Origin: an uncultured Tropicimonas sp.
Lineage (GTDB): Bacteria > Pseudomonadota > Alphaproteobacteria > Rhodobacterales > Rhodobacteraceae
DNA length: 64,000 bases
NCBI GenBank assembly: GCA_947495685.1
Contig: CANLZY010000007.1
Location: forward strand, 62,001-126,000
Reading direction: 5' to 3'
In this document: in pieces, positions 40,650 to 49,200 of the stretch
Layout of the letters: the number at the start of each line of letters is the position of its first letter
Numbering within the stretch: position 1 is the first letter of the stretch
Position numbers and translations under genes: made by a program
Notes under the pieces: model-generated
What the model was told of the DNA's origin: nothing
Seen by the model: only the letters and a program-made list of their open reading frames with translations
The model's database searches: none

Positions 40650-41051
40650 GTGATCGGTATCGTGATCGTCGCCCATGGCGGCTTGGCGAACGAGTACCTT
40701 GCGGCGGTAGAGCATGTCGTCGGCAAGCAGGTTGGGATGCGTGCCATTTCGATTGCGCCCGAGCATGACCGAAAATCCAAGCAGGCCGAGATTCTGGACG
40801 CAGCCAATTCCGTCGACACGGGCAGCGGCGTTGTGGTGGTAACCGACATGTTCGGCGGTTCTCCGTCCAACCTGTCGCTTCGCGCGTGCAACAAGGAGGA
40901 TCGCAAGATCCTCTATGGCGCAAACCTGCCGATGCTGATCAAGCTGGCGAAGTCACGACAAATGGGCGTCGAAGAGGCCGTTGAAACGGCACTTGCGGCT
41001 GGTCGAAAATACATCAACAGCTTTGGCGGAACGGCCGGGAAACCCAATTGA
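40650..41051 (+). CDS. PTS EIIA component, mannose/fructose (ManXa) type
   Basis: 133 residues. IGIVIVAHGGLANEYL at the N terminus holds the phospho-accepting His of EIIA-Man; VVVTDMFGGSPSNLSL is the second family motif. No IIB, IIC or IID gene is present, so this is a regulatory PTS protein and not a transporter. The likely start is GTG 40650; a TTG at 40644 would overlap the rapZ stop. It forms a unit with HPr. Confidence 0.9.
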   Translation: MIGIVIVAHGGLANEYLAAVEHVVGKQVGMRAISIAPEHDRKSKQAEILDAANSVDTGSGVVVVTDMFGGSPSNLSLRACNKEDRKILYGANLPMLIKLAKSRQMGVEEAVETALAAGRKYINSFGGTAGKPN

Positions 41052-41330
41052 ATGTCGAAAACTACGTCTCAGGTGCTGAACATCACCAACGAGAAGGGTC
41101 TGCACGCGCGAGCGTCGGCGAAGTTCGTGGAAACGGTCGAAGCGTTTGACGCCATGGCAAATGTTTCCAGGGACGGCCTTGACGCTGCGGGCGACAGCAT
41201 CATGGGCCTTTTGATGTTGGCAGCCTCCAGGGGAACCTCTATTGAGGTCGAAACAAGCGGGCCTCAAGCCGAGGAGCTTGCCAGAGCTTTGGCGGATCTC
41301 GTCAAGGACAAGTTCGGCGAGGGGATGTGA
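41052..41330 (+). CDS. ptsH: Phosphocarrier protein HPr
   Basis: 92 residues. The phosphorylated His is in NEKGLHARASAKFVETVE (about 14-31) and the regulatory-Ser region is SIMGLLMLAASRGTSIEVE. The Ser target of HprK is present, matching the nearby hprK gene. The start directly abuts the EIIA stop. EI (ptsP/ptsI) is not in the window. Confidence 0.93.
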   Translation: MSKTTSQVLNITNEKGLHARASAKFVETVEAFDAMANVSRDGLDAAGDSIMGLLMLAASRGTSIEVETSGPQAEELARALADLVKDKFGEGM

Positions 41331-41390
41331 GGCGGACCGGCAGGGAGATCTGGCGTTTTGATCGAGTCGACGCAACAAAGAGCCTCACTG

Positions 41391-42272
41391 ATGCACCGTC
41401 GGCCAGCGCAGCCATTGCGCGGCCAGGGCGAGGGCGAGAACCTTGCCGATCAACCATACGACAAGCGCAGGTTGTCCTATGCGAATACCTTTGAAAGCCC
41501 GTTCCAGGTAGGTTTCATCCACGTGATGGAGGCCCTGACCGGCAAGTTGCGCCTGCTGCGCCTGATTCGAAAATTTGAAGCCATGGGGGTTCCAGACGGT
41601 CAGGCATTCTGGAAACAGGCGCTTGATGTTATGGGCATTGCCCTGACGACGCCGGACGAGCAGATCGCCGATATTCCCGCGTCTGGGTCGTTGGTGATCG
41701 TGGCCAATCACCCGCACGGGTTGGTTGATGGCATGGTTCTGGCGGAGCTCATCGGAAAACGGCGGACGGACTACAAGATCCTCACCCGCTCGCTTCTGAC
41801 CGGTGTGGGCGAGATCGACCGGTTCATGATTCCGGTACCGTTTGCCCATGAAGAGGATGCGTTGCAGCAGAACCTCGAAATGCGCAAACAGGCGATGGAT
41901 CATCTGAAGCAGGGGGGCTGTATTGTCCTGTTTCCATCGGGCGTCGTTGCATCTTCGGATACGATGCTCGGACCGGCAATCGAAGCCGAATGGAACCCGT
42001 TTACCGCAAAGATGATCCAACGATCCAACGCTCGAGTGCTGCCGATTTTTTTTCCGGGCAACAATTCAAGGTGGTACCAGATGGCCAACCGCGTGTCGGC
42101 AACCCTGCGTCAGGGATTGTTGCTGTACGAAGTCGTGCACGCGCTCAACAAGCCGCAAGCGCCTGTCGTCGGACAGGTGATCGAGCGCGAAGACGTGGTC
42201 AAATGGGCGTCCAATCCGCGTGGGTTTGTCGCCTGGCTGCGGGAACGTACGCTAGCCCTGAGGACGCGGTAG
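41391..42272 (+). CDS. Lysophospholipid acyltransferase family protein
   Basis: 293 residues from this ATG. The PlsC-like acyltransferase motif reads VANHPHGLVDGMVLAEL near residues 102-118, the NHPxGxxDG variant seen in the hemolysin/ornithine-lipid branch, followed by CIVLFPSGVVASSD. It probably acylates a lipid at the inner membrane. An alternative TTG start at 41358 adds 11 residues. The gene is separate from the PTS unit and converges on the dehydrogenase gene. Confidence 0.8.
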   Translation: MHRRPAQPLRGQGEGENLADQPYDKRRLSYANTFESPFQVGFIHVMEALTGKLRLLRLIRKFEAMGVPDGQAFWKQALDVMGIALTTPDEQIADIPASGSLVIVANHPHGLVDGMVLAELIGKRRTDYKILTRSLLTGVGEIDRFMIPVPFAHEEDALQQNLEMRKQAMDHLKQGGCIVLFPSGVVASSDTMLGPAIEAEWNPFTAKMIQRSNARVLPIFFPGNNSRWYQMANRVSATLRQGLLLYEVVHALNKPQAPVVGQVIEREDVVKWASNPRGFVAWLRERTLALRTR

Positions 42273-42308
42273 AAGCGCCCGCCGAAGTGGACGCTTCCAA
42301 GGCCCTGG

Positions 42309-43184
<876 letters not shown>

Positions 43185-43362
43185 TGTCCCACCTTCAGTG
43201 GATATTTCTGATGGGGGGACCTTATGCTGCAAGTGCAGAAACTTCCAGCGCGCCGCTTGGACAGCAACCGCTAAAAATCGTCTCAACCTGCCCATTTAGG
43301 AATTTCGCAACGGCCCGCCCTCAGGATCGTCTTTGGGTGAGTAAGTGAATTGAGGTGGTGGG

Positions 43363-44196
43363 ATGGCTTTTGAACATCCGGGCGATGGAGCCCTGGATTA
43401 TCTTCCATGCAGATACGGCGAGTCCAGGTTGGTGTTCCGTGGCCCCAAAAAGGGACTCGAAAAGCCATTCGCGGCGTTTATTGGGGCGACGGAGACCTAC
43501 GGCAGGTTCATCGAATTTCCGTTCCCGGATCTGGTAGAGGATCGGTTGGGCAAGACAACGGTGAATCTGGGCTGCATGAATGCAGGCATCGATGTGTTCG
43601 CGCAGGATTCCGGGCTGTTGGATATCGTGAACAAGGCGAAGGTCACCGTCATTCAGATCATGGGCGCGCAGAACTTGACCAATCGGTTCTTTTCCGTGCA
43701 TCCGCGGCGCAATGATCGGTTCATTGCGCCATCAGCCCTGATGAAGACAGTGTTCCGCGAGGTGGACTTCACCGACTTTTCCTTCACGCGGCACATGATG
43801 CAATCCTTGCACCAATACAGTCCGCAACGGTTCGAGATTGTCGTTGCGGAACTGCGTACCGCATGGGTGGCCCGCATGCGCATCCTGTTGGGCAGGATCA
43901 CAGGTCCCAAGGTGTTGCTCTGGTTGGCGGATCACGAACCGGGGCAAACCCAGCCAGCCGACTCGGGATATGAACACGATCCGCTCTACATCGACCGTGC
44001 CATGCTGGATGCTGTCGTAGGCAGATCGGATGGTTTGGTCGAGGTGGTCTACAGCCCCCGGGTACGGACCATGGACCCGGACGGCAAGGTGTTCTCCGAA
44101 CTCGAAGCACCTGCCGCGATGGAAACGCCTGGTATCACGGTGCATGAGGAAGCCACCGACGCACTGGTTCCCGTTCTCGAAAAGGCTTTTTCATGA
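43363..44196 (+). CDS. DUF6473 family protein
   Basis: 277 residues, unknown function. The sequence starts MAFEHPGDGALDYLPCRYG and has FGATETYGRFIEFPFPDL-type and LGCMNAGIDVFAQDS segments that I associate with DUF6473, found in marine Rhodobacteraceae. No signal peptide or membrane helix. Some segments recall SGNH-like hydrolases, though no catalytic set is clear. It stands alone, divergent from the dehydrogenase and convergent with etfA, with a strong hairpin after its stop. Confidence 0.65.
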   Translation: MAFEHPGDGALDYLPCRYGESRLVFRGPKKGLEKPFAAFIGATETYGRFIEFPFPDLVEDRLGKTTVNLGCMNAGIDVFAQDSGLLDIVNKAKVTVIQIMGAQNLTNRFFSVHPRRNDRFIAPSALMKTVFREVDFTDFSFTRHMMQSLHQYSPQRFEIVVAELRTAWVARMRILLGRITGPKVLLWLADHEPGQTQPADSGYEHDPLYIDRAMLDAVVGRSDGLVEVVYSPRVRTMDPDGKVFSELEAPAAMETPGITVHEEATDALVPVLEKAFS

Positions 44197-44200
44197 GGCA

Positions 44201-44226
44201 AAGGGCCCGCCTGATGGCGGGCCCTT
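44201..44226. terminator. Bidirectional terminator between DUF6473 gene and etfA
   Basis: AAGGGCCCGCC (44201-44211) and GGCGGGCCCTT (44216-44226) form an 11-bp perfect stem with a TGAT loop, 5 bases after the DUF6473 stop and 30 bases before the etfA stop on the other strand. It can serve both genes. Confidence 0.75.
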
Positions 44227-44255
44227 GCATTCCTGTCTTTTGACCGCGCTGCGGA

Positions 44256-45182
44256 TCAGATTTTTTCGATAAGCTCCGGCACAGCGGCAAAGAGATCGGC
44301 GACGAGGCCGTAGTCGGCAACCTGAAAGATCGGTGCCTCCGCATCCTTGTTGATCGCCACGATGACCTTGGAGTCCTTCATGCCGGCCAGGTGCTGGATT
44401 GCGCCCGAGATGCCGACCGCAATGTAAAGATCGGGTGCAACGACCTTTCCGGTCTGACCGACCTGCCAGTCGTTGGGCGCATAGCCCGAGTCGACTGCGG
44501 CGCGCGAGGCGCCAACCGCGGCACCCAGTTTGTCGGCGAGGGTTTCGATCAGCTTGAAGTCGTCTTCCGAGCCGACACCGCGACCGCCGGAAACCACGAT
44601 CCCGGCCGACGTCAATTCGGGCCGATCGGATGCGGCAACCTTGTCTTCGATCCACTCCGACAGGCCGGGGTTGCCGGCGGCGGCGATCGACTCGACGGTT
44701 GCAGAGCCACCTTCACCCGCAGCCTCGAAGGTCGAGGTCCGGATCGAGAGCACCTTTTTGGCGTCGGAAGATTTCACGGTCTGCACCGCGTTTCCGGCAT
44801 AGATCGGGCGCTCGAACGTGTCGGCATCGATCACGGCGGTGATGTCGGAGATCACCATCACGTCCAGCAGGGCGGCAACTCGCGGCAGCACGTTCTTGGC
44901 CGATGCCGTCGCAGGGGCAACGATATGCGTGTAGTCCCCGGCCAGCGAGACGATCAGGTCCGCAACGGGTTCGGCAAGGCCGTTGCCATAGGCGGCATCA
45001 TCGGCACAGAGAACCTTGGCCACGCCATCGAGTTTTGCAGCCGCTTCGGCAGCCCCACCGCATCCGGCAGAGGCACACAGAACGGTCACGTCGCCCAGGG
45101 CCTGCGCGCCAGTTACGGCCTTTGCGGTCGCATCGACGGCAAGGTCGGTGCCATGCACCTCGGCAATAAGAAGAACAGCCAT
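44256..45182 (-). CDS. etfA: Electron transfer flavoprotein alpha subunit
   Basis: FAD-binding subunit that passes electrons from acyl-CoA dehydrogenases to ETF-ubiquinone oxidoreductase. 308 residues with the C-terminal FAD domain: [40 protein letters not shown], and [19 protein letters not shown]. The start overlaps the etfB stop by one base. Confidence 0.96.
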   Translation of the reverse strand: MAVLLIAEVHGTDLAVDATAKAVTGAQALGDVTVLCASAGCGGAAEAAAKLDGVAKVLCADDAAYGNGLAEPVADLIVSLAGDYTHIVAPATASAKNVLPRVAALLDVMVISDITAVIDADTFERPIYAGNAVQTVKSSDAKKVLSIRTSTFEAAGEGGSATVESIAAAGNPGLSEWIEDKVAASDRPELTSAGIVVSGGRGVGSEDDFKLIETLADKLGAAVGASRAAVDSGYAPNDWQVGQTGKVVAPDLYIAVGISGAIQHLAGMKDSKVIVAINKDAEAPIFQVADYGLVADLFAAVPELIEKI

Positions 45183-45943
45183 CAGAGAACCCCCGCTTCG
45201 TCCTTGAGTTTCGCCACAAGTTCGTCGACCGAACCAACAATCACACCGGCCTTGCGGGCATCGGGCTCGGAGGTCTTGACGATTTCCAATCGCGGCGCGA
45301 CGTCCACGCCGAAATCGGCGGGTGTCTTGATATCGAGCGGTTTTTTCTTTGCTTTCATGATATTCGGCAGCGAAGCATAGCGAGGCTCGTTCAACCGCAG
45401 GTCCACGGTGACGATCGTCGGCATCTTGACCTTGACGGTCTGAAGGCCGCCGTCAATTTCGCGGGTCACGATGGCGCTGTCGTCTTCCACGCTCAACTCG
45501 GACGCGAAGGTGCCCTGAGACCAGCCCAGCAGCGCGGCCAGCATCTGGCCGGTGGCGTTCAAGTCGTTGTCGATCGCCTGCTTGCCGCAGAGCACGAGGC
45601 CCGGCTGCTCTTCATCGACGATCGCCTTGAGGATCTTTGCAACCGCCAGCGGCTCGATATCCGTGTGCACATCATCGGTGGCCTCGACCAGGATCGCGCG
45701 GTCTGCGCCCATCGCCAGCGCCGTGCGCAGCGTTTCCTGAGCCTGCTTTACACCGATCGAGACGGCAATGATCTCGGTTGCCTTGCCGGCTTCCTTCAGG
45801 CGGATGGCCTCTTCGACGGCGATTTCGTCAAAGGGGTTCATCGACATCTTTACGTTGGCAAGATCGACGCCGCTCCCGTCCGCTTTCACGCGGACCTTCA
45901 CATTGTAGTCGATCACGCGCTTGACGGGTACGAGGACCTTCAT
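45182..45943 (-). CDS. etfB: Electron transfer flavoprotein beta subunit
   Basis: 253 residues, partner of EtfA and AMP-binding. [20 protein letters not shown] at the start and the [15 protein letters not shown] segment are conserved; [19 protein letters not shown] contains the ETF beta signature region. It is the promoter-proximal gene of the pair; an inverted repeat lies in its leader region. Confidence 0.96.
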   Translation of the reverse strand: MKVLVPVKRVIDYNVKVRVKADGSGVDLANVKMSMNPFDEIAVEEAIRLKEAGKATEIIAVSIGVKQAQETLRTALAMGADRAILVEATDDVHTDIEPLAVAKILKAIVDEEQPGLVLCGKQAIDNDLNATGQMLAALLGWSQGTFASELSVEDDSAIVTREIDGGLQTVKVKMPTIVTVDLRLNEPRYASLPNIMKAKKKPLDIKTPADFGVDVAPRLEIVKTSEPDARKAGVIVGSVDELVAKLKDEAGVL

Positions 45944-46269
45944 TCACGTGTCTCCAGTAGGGCCGGCGAACGCCGGCGGTTTCGCTCTGATATTCATCGG
46001 CCCTTGCTTAGCTGAGCGTCCCACGCTGCAACAGCATAAAAGCGACGCGACAGGGGCCTTGGACGCCGCGTTTTTTGTCGCGGGCCGGCAATATTGTTTC
46101 GTATTCGCGGCATTCTGCAGGCGGTTTCGTACGCACCGAACGGTAAAATGAAGTGGTAACACAAGAGCATGATCACGGTCTTGGCATCGCGGGAACCGGG
46201 CTGAATTAAGCATTTGTTAGGAGTCTTTTGACACTGGTTTGTTAACCTTTTTCAGAGGGAGCCAATGTA
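45944..46269. other. Intergenic region between etfB and small ORFs, inverted repeat and near-CtrA site
   Basis: 326 bases between divergent units. A 14-base inverted repeat with a two-base centre, GCCGGCGAACGCCGGC (45962-45977), lies just upstream of etfB. Close to the rightward ORF, TTAA-N7-TTAG (46206-46220) is one base from the CtrA consensus TTAA-N7-TTAA, and a TTAACC (46242-46247) lies close by. The 3' part is AT-rich. No gene is visible. Confidence 0.5.
46206..46220. promoter_or_regulatory. Candidate CtrA-type binding site
   Basis: TTAAGCATTTGTTAG: one mismatch from TTAA-N7-TTAA, 50 bases before a GTG start. Single short motifs like this also arise by chance, so this is only suggestive. 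Confidence 0.3.
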
Positions 46270-46455
46270 GTGACACCTCTCCTAACCGATGATCTTCACG
46301 ACCTTCACGCAGCTATCTTGCGCGCAAGGGCTATGGGATTTGAACGGACCGCCGCAGGAATGCAGCGGGTCATGGATGAAATGTTGGCGGGCCGATTGTC
46401 CCAACAGCACCCAGGCTCGAACGGTTTCGAAATAGAAGCTGAGGCTCGGCAATGA
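46270..46455 (+). CDS. Small protein of unknown function
   Basis: 61 residues starting at GTG, with AGAGGGAG about 9 bases upstream. No recognised domain; predicted as largely helical (DDLHDLHAAILRARAMGFE; TAAGMQRVMDEML). The stop overlaps the ATG of the next ORF (ATGA), a coupling that supports both being genes. Codon use looks like coding sequence in this genome. The two are converged on by the leftward adenosyltransferase gene. Confidence 0.5.
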   Translation: MTPLLTDDLHDLHAAILRARAMGFERTAAGMQRVMDEMLAGRLSQQHPGSNGFEIEAEARQ

Positions 46456-46685
46456 CGGAAAACGCGTTCGCAAAAGTATTGTGCCAAACTTGCAAGCAAG
46501 CCGACGAAGAAGGCAACGCAAAGGCTTCCCGTTTGATTCGCGCGGCGCTGGAAGCCTCCGAAGAGGAAGTCGGCCCGTTGACCCTCAAGGACAGTTGCCC
46601 CCTGAGCCAAGACGGCGAAGGGGCCTGCCCCTTTGTGGCGCGCGACGGCCTGACGATGCCCAGTCGGCCGAGGTCCACAGGCTGA
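46452..46685 (+). CDS. Small cysteine-containing protein of unknown function
   Basis: 77 residues, four cysteines in a CQTC pair and two later CP dipeptides (DSCPLSQ, ACPFVAR), which could bind a metal or form disulfides. The rest is acidic-helical (RLIRAALEASEEEVG). Third-position composition is GC-rich in this frame, as in neighbouring genes. It overlaps the preceding small gene by four bases. Unrecognised. Confidence 0.5.
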   Translation: MTENAFAKVLCQTCKQADEEGNAKASRLIRAALEASEEEVGPLTLKDSCPLSQDGEGACPFVARDGLTMPSRPRSTG

Positions 46686-46736
46686 TCGCATAGCTGGCGA
46701 GAATGAGGCGTCAGGTCCTGCCGGATGATCCGGTCT

Positions 46737-47309
46737 CTAGCGGTTCGCGCCCGGCACCCAGAGCACGTCGGATGTTCCGTTGTCGTTGGCGACCCTGCCT
46801 GCCACAAAGAACCAGTCCGACAACCGGTTGAGAAACCGGACGGCGGCAGGATTGACCGATTCCGTTGAAGCAAGTTCGACCACAAGGCGTTCCGCCCGTC
46901 GCGAAACCGTCCGGCATAGATGAAGATGTGCAGACAAGGCCGACCCGCCGGGCAAGATAAAGCTGCGCAACGGCGCGATCACGGCATTCATCTCGTCGAT
47001 TTCGGATTCCAGCCGCTCCACCTGAGCTTCGGCCATCCGCAACGGCGGATAGTCGGCCTCGGCGTCCTTTTCCATCTCGGGGCGGCACAAGTCGGCACCG
47101 AGATCAAACAGATCATTCTGGATTGCTGCAAGCCGGGCTGCCATGTCGCCGGTCGCGTGCAATCGCGCCAGACCGACGGTCGCGTTGCATTCGTCCACGG
47201 TGCCATAGGCCGCAACCCTTGCCGAATGCTTGGCGACGCGCTGGCCGTTGCCAAGCGCGGTATCACCCTTGTCACCGGTGCGGGTATAGATCTTGTTCAG
47301 AACAACCAT
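46737..47309 (-). CDS. PduO-type cob(I)alamin adenosyltransferase
   Basis: 190 residues. Transfers the 5'-deoxyadenosyl group from ATP to cob(I)alamin. The ATP loop TRTGDKGDTALGNGQRVAKH (about 8-27), DECNATVGLA and the FILPGGSALSAHLHLCRTVSRRAER segment are diagnostic of the MMAB/PduO family. It supplies AdoCbl for methylmalonyl-CoA mutase and similar enzymes, which are not in this window. It follows the HIG1-like gene by 9 bases. Confidence 0.93.
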   Translation of the reverse strand: MVVLNKIYTRTGDKGDTALGNGQRVAKHSARVAAYGTVDECNATVGLARLHATGDMAARLAAIQNDLFDLGADLCRPEMEKDAEADYPPLRMAEAQVERLESEIDEMNAVIAPLRSFILPGGSALSAHLHLCRTVSRRAERLVVELASTESVNPAAVRFLNRLSDWFFVAGRVANDNGTSDVLWVPGANR

Positions 47310-47318
47310 GGTTCAGCC

Positions 47319-47516
47319 TCACTTGCGAAAATAGACATAGATCATCACCAGGACCACTGCCACGAACTGGGCAGCAATCCGATAACGCATGATCCTGTTG
47401 GCATGCTTGCGGTTGAAGTCGCCGCCCTTGGCAAAGCCGGCAATCCCGGTCAGCAGGATAAACAGCACCAACAGCACGGCAGCAGCGACGACAAGGAAAA
47501 GCGGATCGTTCAGCAT
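47319..47516 (-). CDS. HIG1-domain twin-transmembrane protein
   Basis: 65 residues with two membrane helices: PLFLVVAAAVLLVLFILLTGI (about 5-25) and RIAAQFVAVVLVMIYVYF (about 46-63), joined by a short positively charged loop GGDFNRKHANRIMRYR. It matches the small bacterial HIG1 (hypoxia-induced) family, related to mitochondrial cytochrome oxidase assembly factors. It is located between the SDR and adenosyltransferase genes. A role in respiratory complexes is inference. Confidence 0.75.
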   Translation of the reverse strand: MLNDPLFLVVAAAVLLVLFILLTGIAGFAKGGDFNRKHANRIMRYRIAAQFVAVVLVMIYVYFRK

Positions 47517-47577
47517 TGGATGTCTCCCGGGATCTTCTGCAGGACATAGCGCCTGCCGCCGGCTTTGCGAAGCCCCG

Positions 47578-48408
47578 TTAGCCGCGCTGGATGATGGCGT
47601 CCAGCGCGCGGGTCGGCAGAAGCCGCCGCAGGATACCCATGATATGGGTCGGCGTCGTTACATAGTAGCGTGGCTTCGGGTTGCGGGACTCCACAGCATG
47701 CACGAGCTTGCGGGTCACGGCGTCTGCCGGCAGTTCGAACCGATCCGGCCCGCGGTCATCGTAGAGCCGGCCCAGCAGGCTGGATTCGTACTGGGCGACG
47801 CGCGGCGAATTTCGCCAATCGATCCAACGTTCGAAATGCGGGATCGCGTTCATGCGGAACCGCGAGGTTATCGGCCCCGGCTCCAGCAGGATGACGCGGA
47901 TCGGAGTGTCACGCATTTCAAGGCGCAGGACATCGGTGAGCCCTTCAAGCGCGTATTTTGATGCAACATAGGCGCCCCGCCATTTCAATGGCACCAGCCC
48001 GAGCACGGAAGAACACTGCACGATCCGCCCATGGCCCTGCGCCCGCATGATCGGAATGACCTGACGGGTGATTTCGTGCAGGCCGAACAGGTTGGTTTCG
48101 AAAACCGAGCGCAACCCGTCCGTCGGCAGATCCTCCACCGCGCCGGGCAAAGCAAAGGCGGCGTTGTTATAGAGCGCATCAAGCGTTCCGCCGGTGCGCT
48201 TGATTGCCTCGGCGACCGCTGCGGTGATCGAGTCCTGATCGGCGCAGTCGAGCTGGAAGCTCTCCAATCCGTCGTTCCGCAGTCGGGCACAGTCGTCTTC
48301 GTTCCGGCAGGTGGCAAATACACGCCATCCACGGGCCATCAGCCCGCGAGCCGCATCCAGCCCGATGCCAGAGGAACAGCCGGTGATGAGAATGGATCGG
48401 GTCGACAC
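47578..48408 (-). CDS. Short-chain dehydrogenase/reductase (SDR)
   Basis: 276 residues. Rossmann motif TGCSSGIGLDAARGL (about 9-23), NNAAF, catalytic Ser before YVASKYALEGL (Tyr and Lys). The substrate is not identifiable; classical SDR. It ends 61 bases before the HIG1-like gene, both leftward, and probably shares a transcript with the adenosyltransferase gene. Confidence 0.87.
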   Translation of the reverse strand: MSTRSILITGCSSGIGLDAARGLMARGWRVFATCRNEDDCARLRNDGLESFQLDCADQDSITAAVAEAIKRTGGTLDALYNNAAFALPGAVEDLPTDGLRSVFETNLFGLHEITRQVIPIMRAQGHGRIVQCSSVLGLVPLKWRGAYVASKYALEGLTDVLRLEMRDTPIRVILLEPGPITSRFRMNAIPHFERWIDWRNSPRVAQYESSLLGRLYDDRGPDRFELPADAVTRKLVHAVESRNPKPRYYVTTPTHIMGILRRLLPTRALDAIIQRG

Positions 48409-48497
48409 AGCGGGGAGCCTCGCACTAGGAACGGAGCCCTCTTGCCGGTTTGCACCCGCAGGTGCAAGCTGCTGGCAGGCTTGCGCCCGCGGGGCGA

Positions 48498-49049
48498 TCA
48501 GCCGCCGGCCATTTCCTGAGCGAGGAATTTGCGGGACATGAACCCTGTCTTTTCACCGTTGTCGATACGGATGCGGGCCCAGCTTTCGCCTTCGAAATCG
48601 ACCAGTTCGACCGGGTCGCCGTATACCACCGCGCCGACAACAGGATAGTCGGTCGACGGGCCAGAGCGGACATTGACCTTTTTTCCCGTGACGAACAGGT
48701 ACCGTATGGGCGCCACCTCCGGAACCGTCGGTGTCGGCTCTGCAACGACGATCTCCGCCGCGGCCATAGCGTCCTGATCCTGCGACTCTTCCGTGGCATC
48801 CAGCGCAAGCGCTTCGGCCACGGCGGCCTCGACGCCTTGAGCACCGGTCTGCACGACTGGCGCTTCATTCACCTGCGCAGATGCCTTGATCACTGCGGGG
48901 CGTTTGATCGAGAGATCGGACGCAACCAGGGCAGCTGGTGAGGAGGAGGCCCGCGCGACCATAATCTCCGGCTTCTGGGGGCCTTCCGGTGCGATAACCA
49001 TAGCCCCGCCTAGAACCACAAGGGTCATGGCAATATACCGTCCAAGCAT
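48498..49049 (-). CDS. SH3 domain-containing exported protein
   Basis: 183 residues. A hydrophobic N terminus (YIAMTLVVLGGAMVIA) looks like a signal or single anchor; an Ala/Glu-rich middle, and a C-terminal SH3_3 domain with KVNVRSGPSTDYPVVGAVV and ESWARIRIDNGEKTGFMS. Bacterial SH3 domains often bind cell wall. Start chosen at 49049; an ATG at 49064 adds 5 residues. It diverges from parC. Confidence 0.83.
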   Translation of the reverse strand: MLGRYIAMTLVVLGGAMVIAPEGPQKPEIMVARASSSPAALVASDLSIKRPAVIKASAQVNEAPVVQTGAQGVEAAVAEALALDATEESQDQDAMAAAEIVVAEPTPTVPEVAPIRYLFVTGKKVNVRSGPSTDYPVVGAVVYGDPVELVDFEGESWARIRIDNGEKTGFMSRKFLAQEMAGG

Positions 49050-49200
49050 ATCTTTCTCCCTCAAAACACAACACCGAGCTTCTTGCGCGACGCCTCTTTA
49101 TACCACGGACTGCCGTGAAAAGGTCAAATCGGTGAAGTTGCCTATGCTTGTGCAACGGCAACGCTTGTTCCCCCGAAGCGGCTTGGATACACACTCCTGC

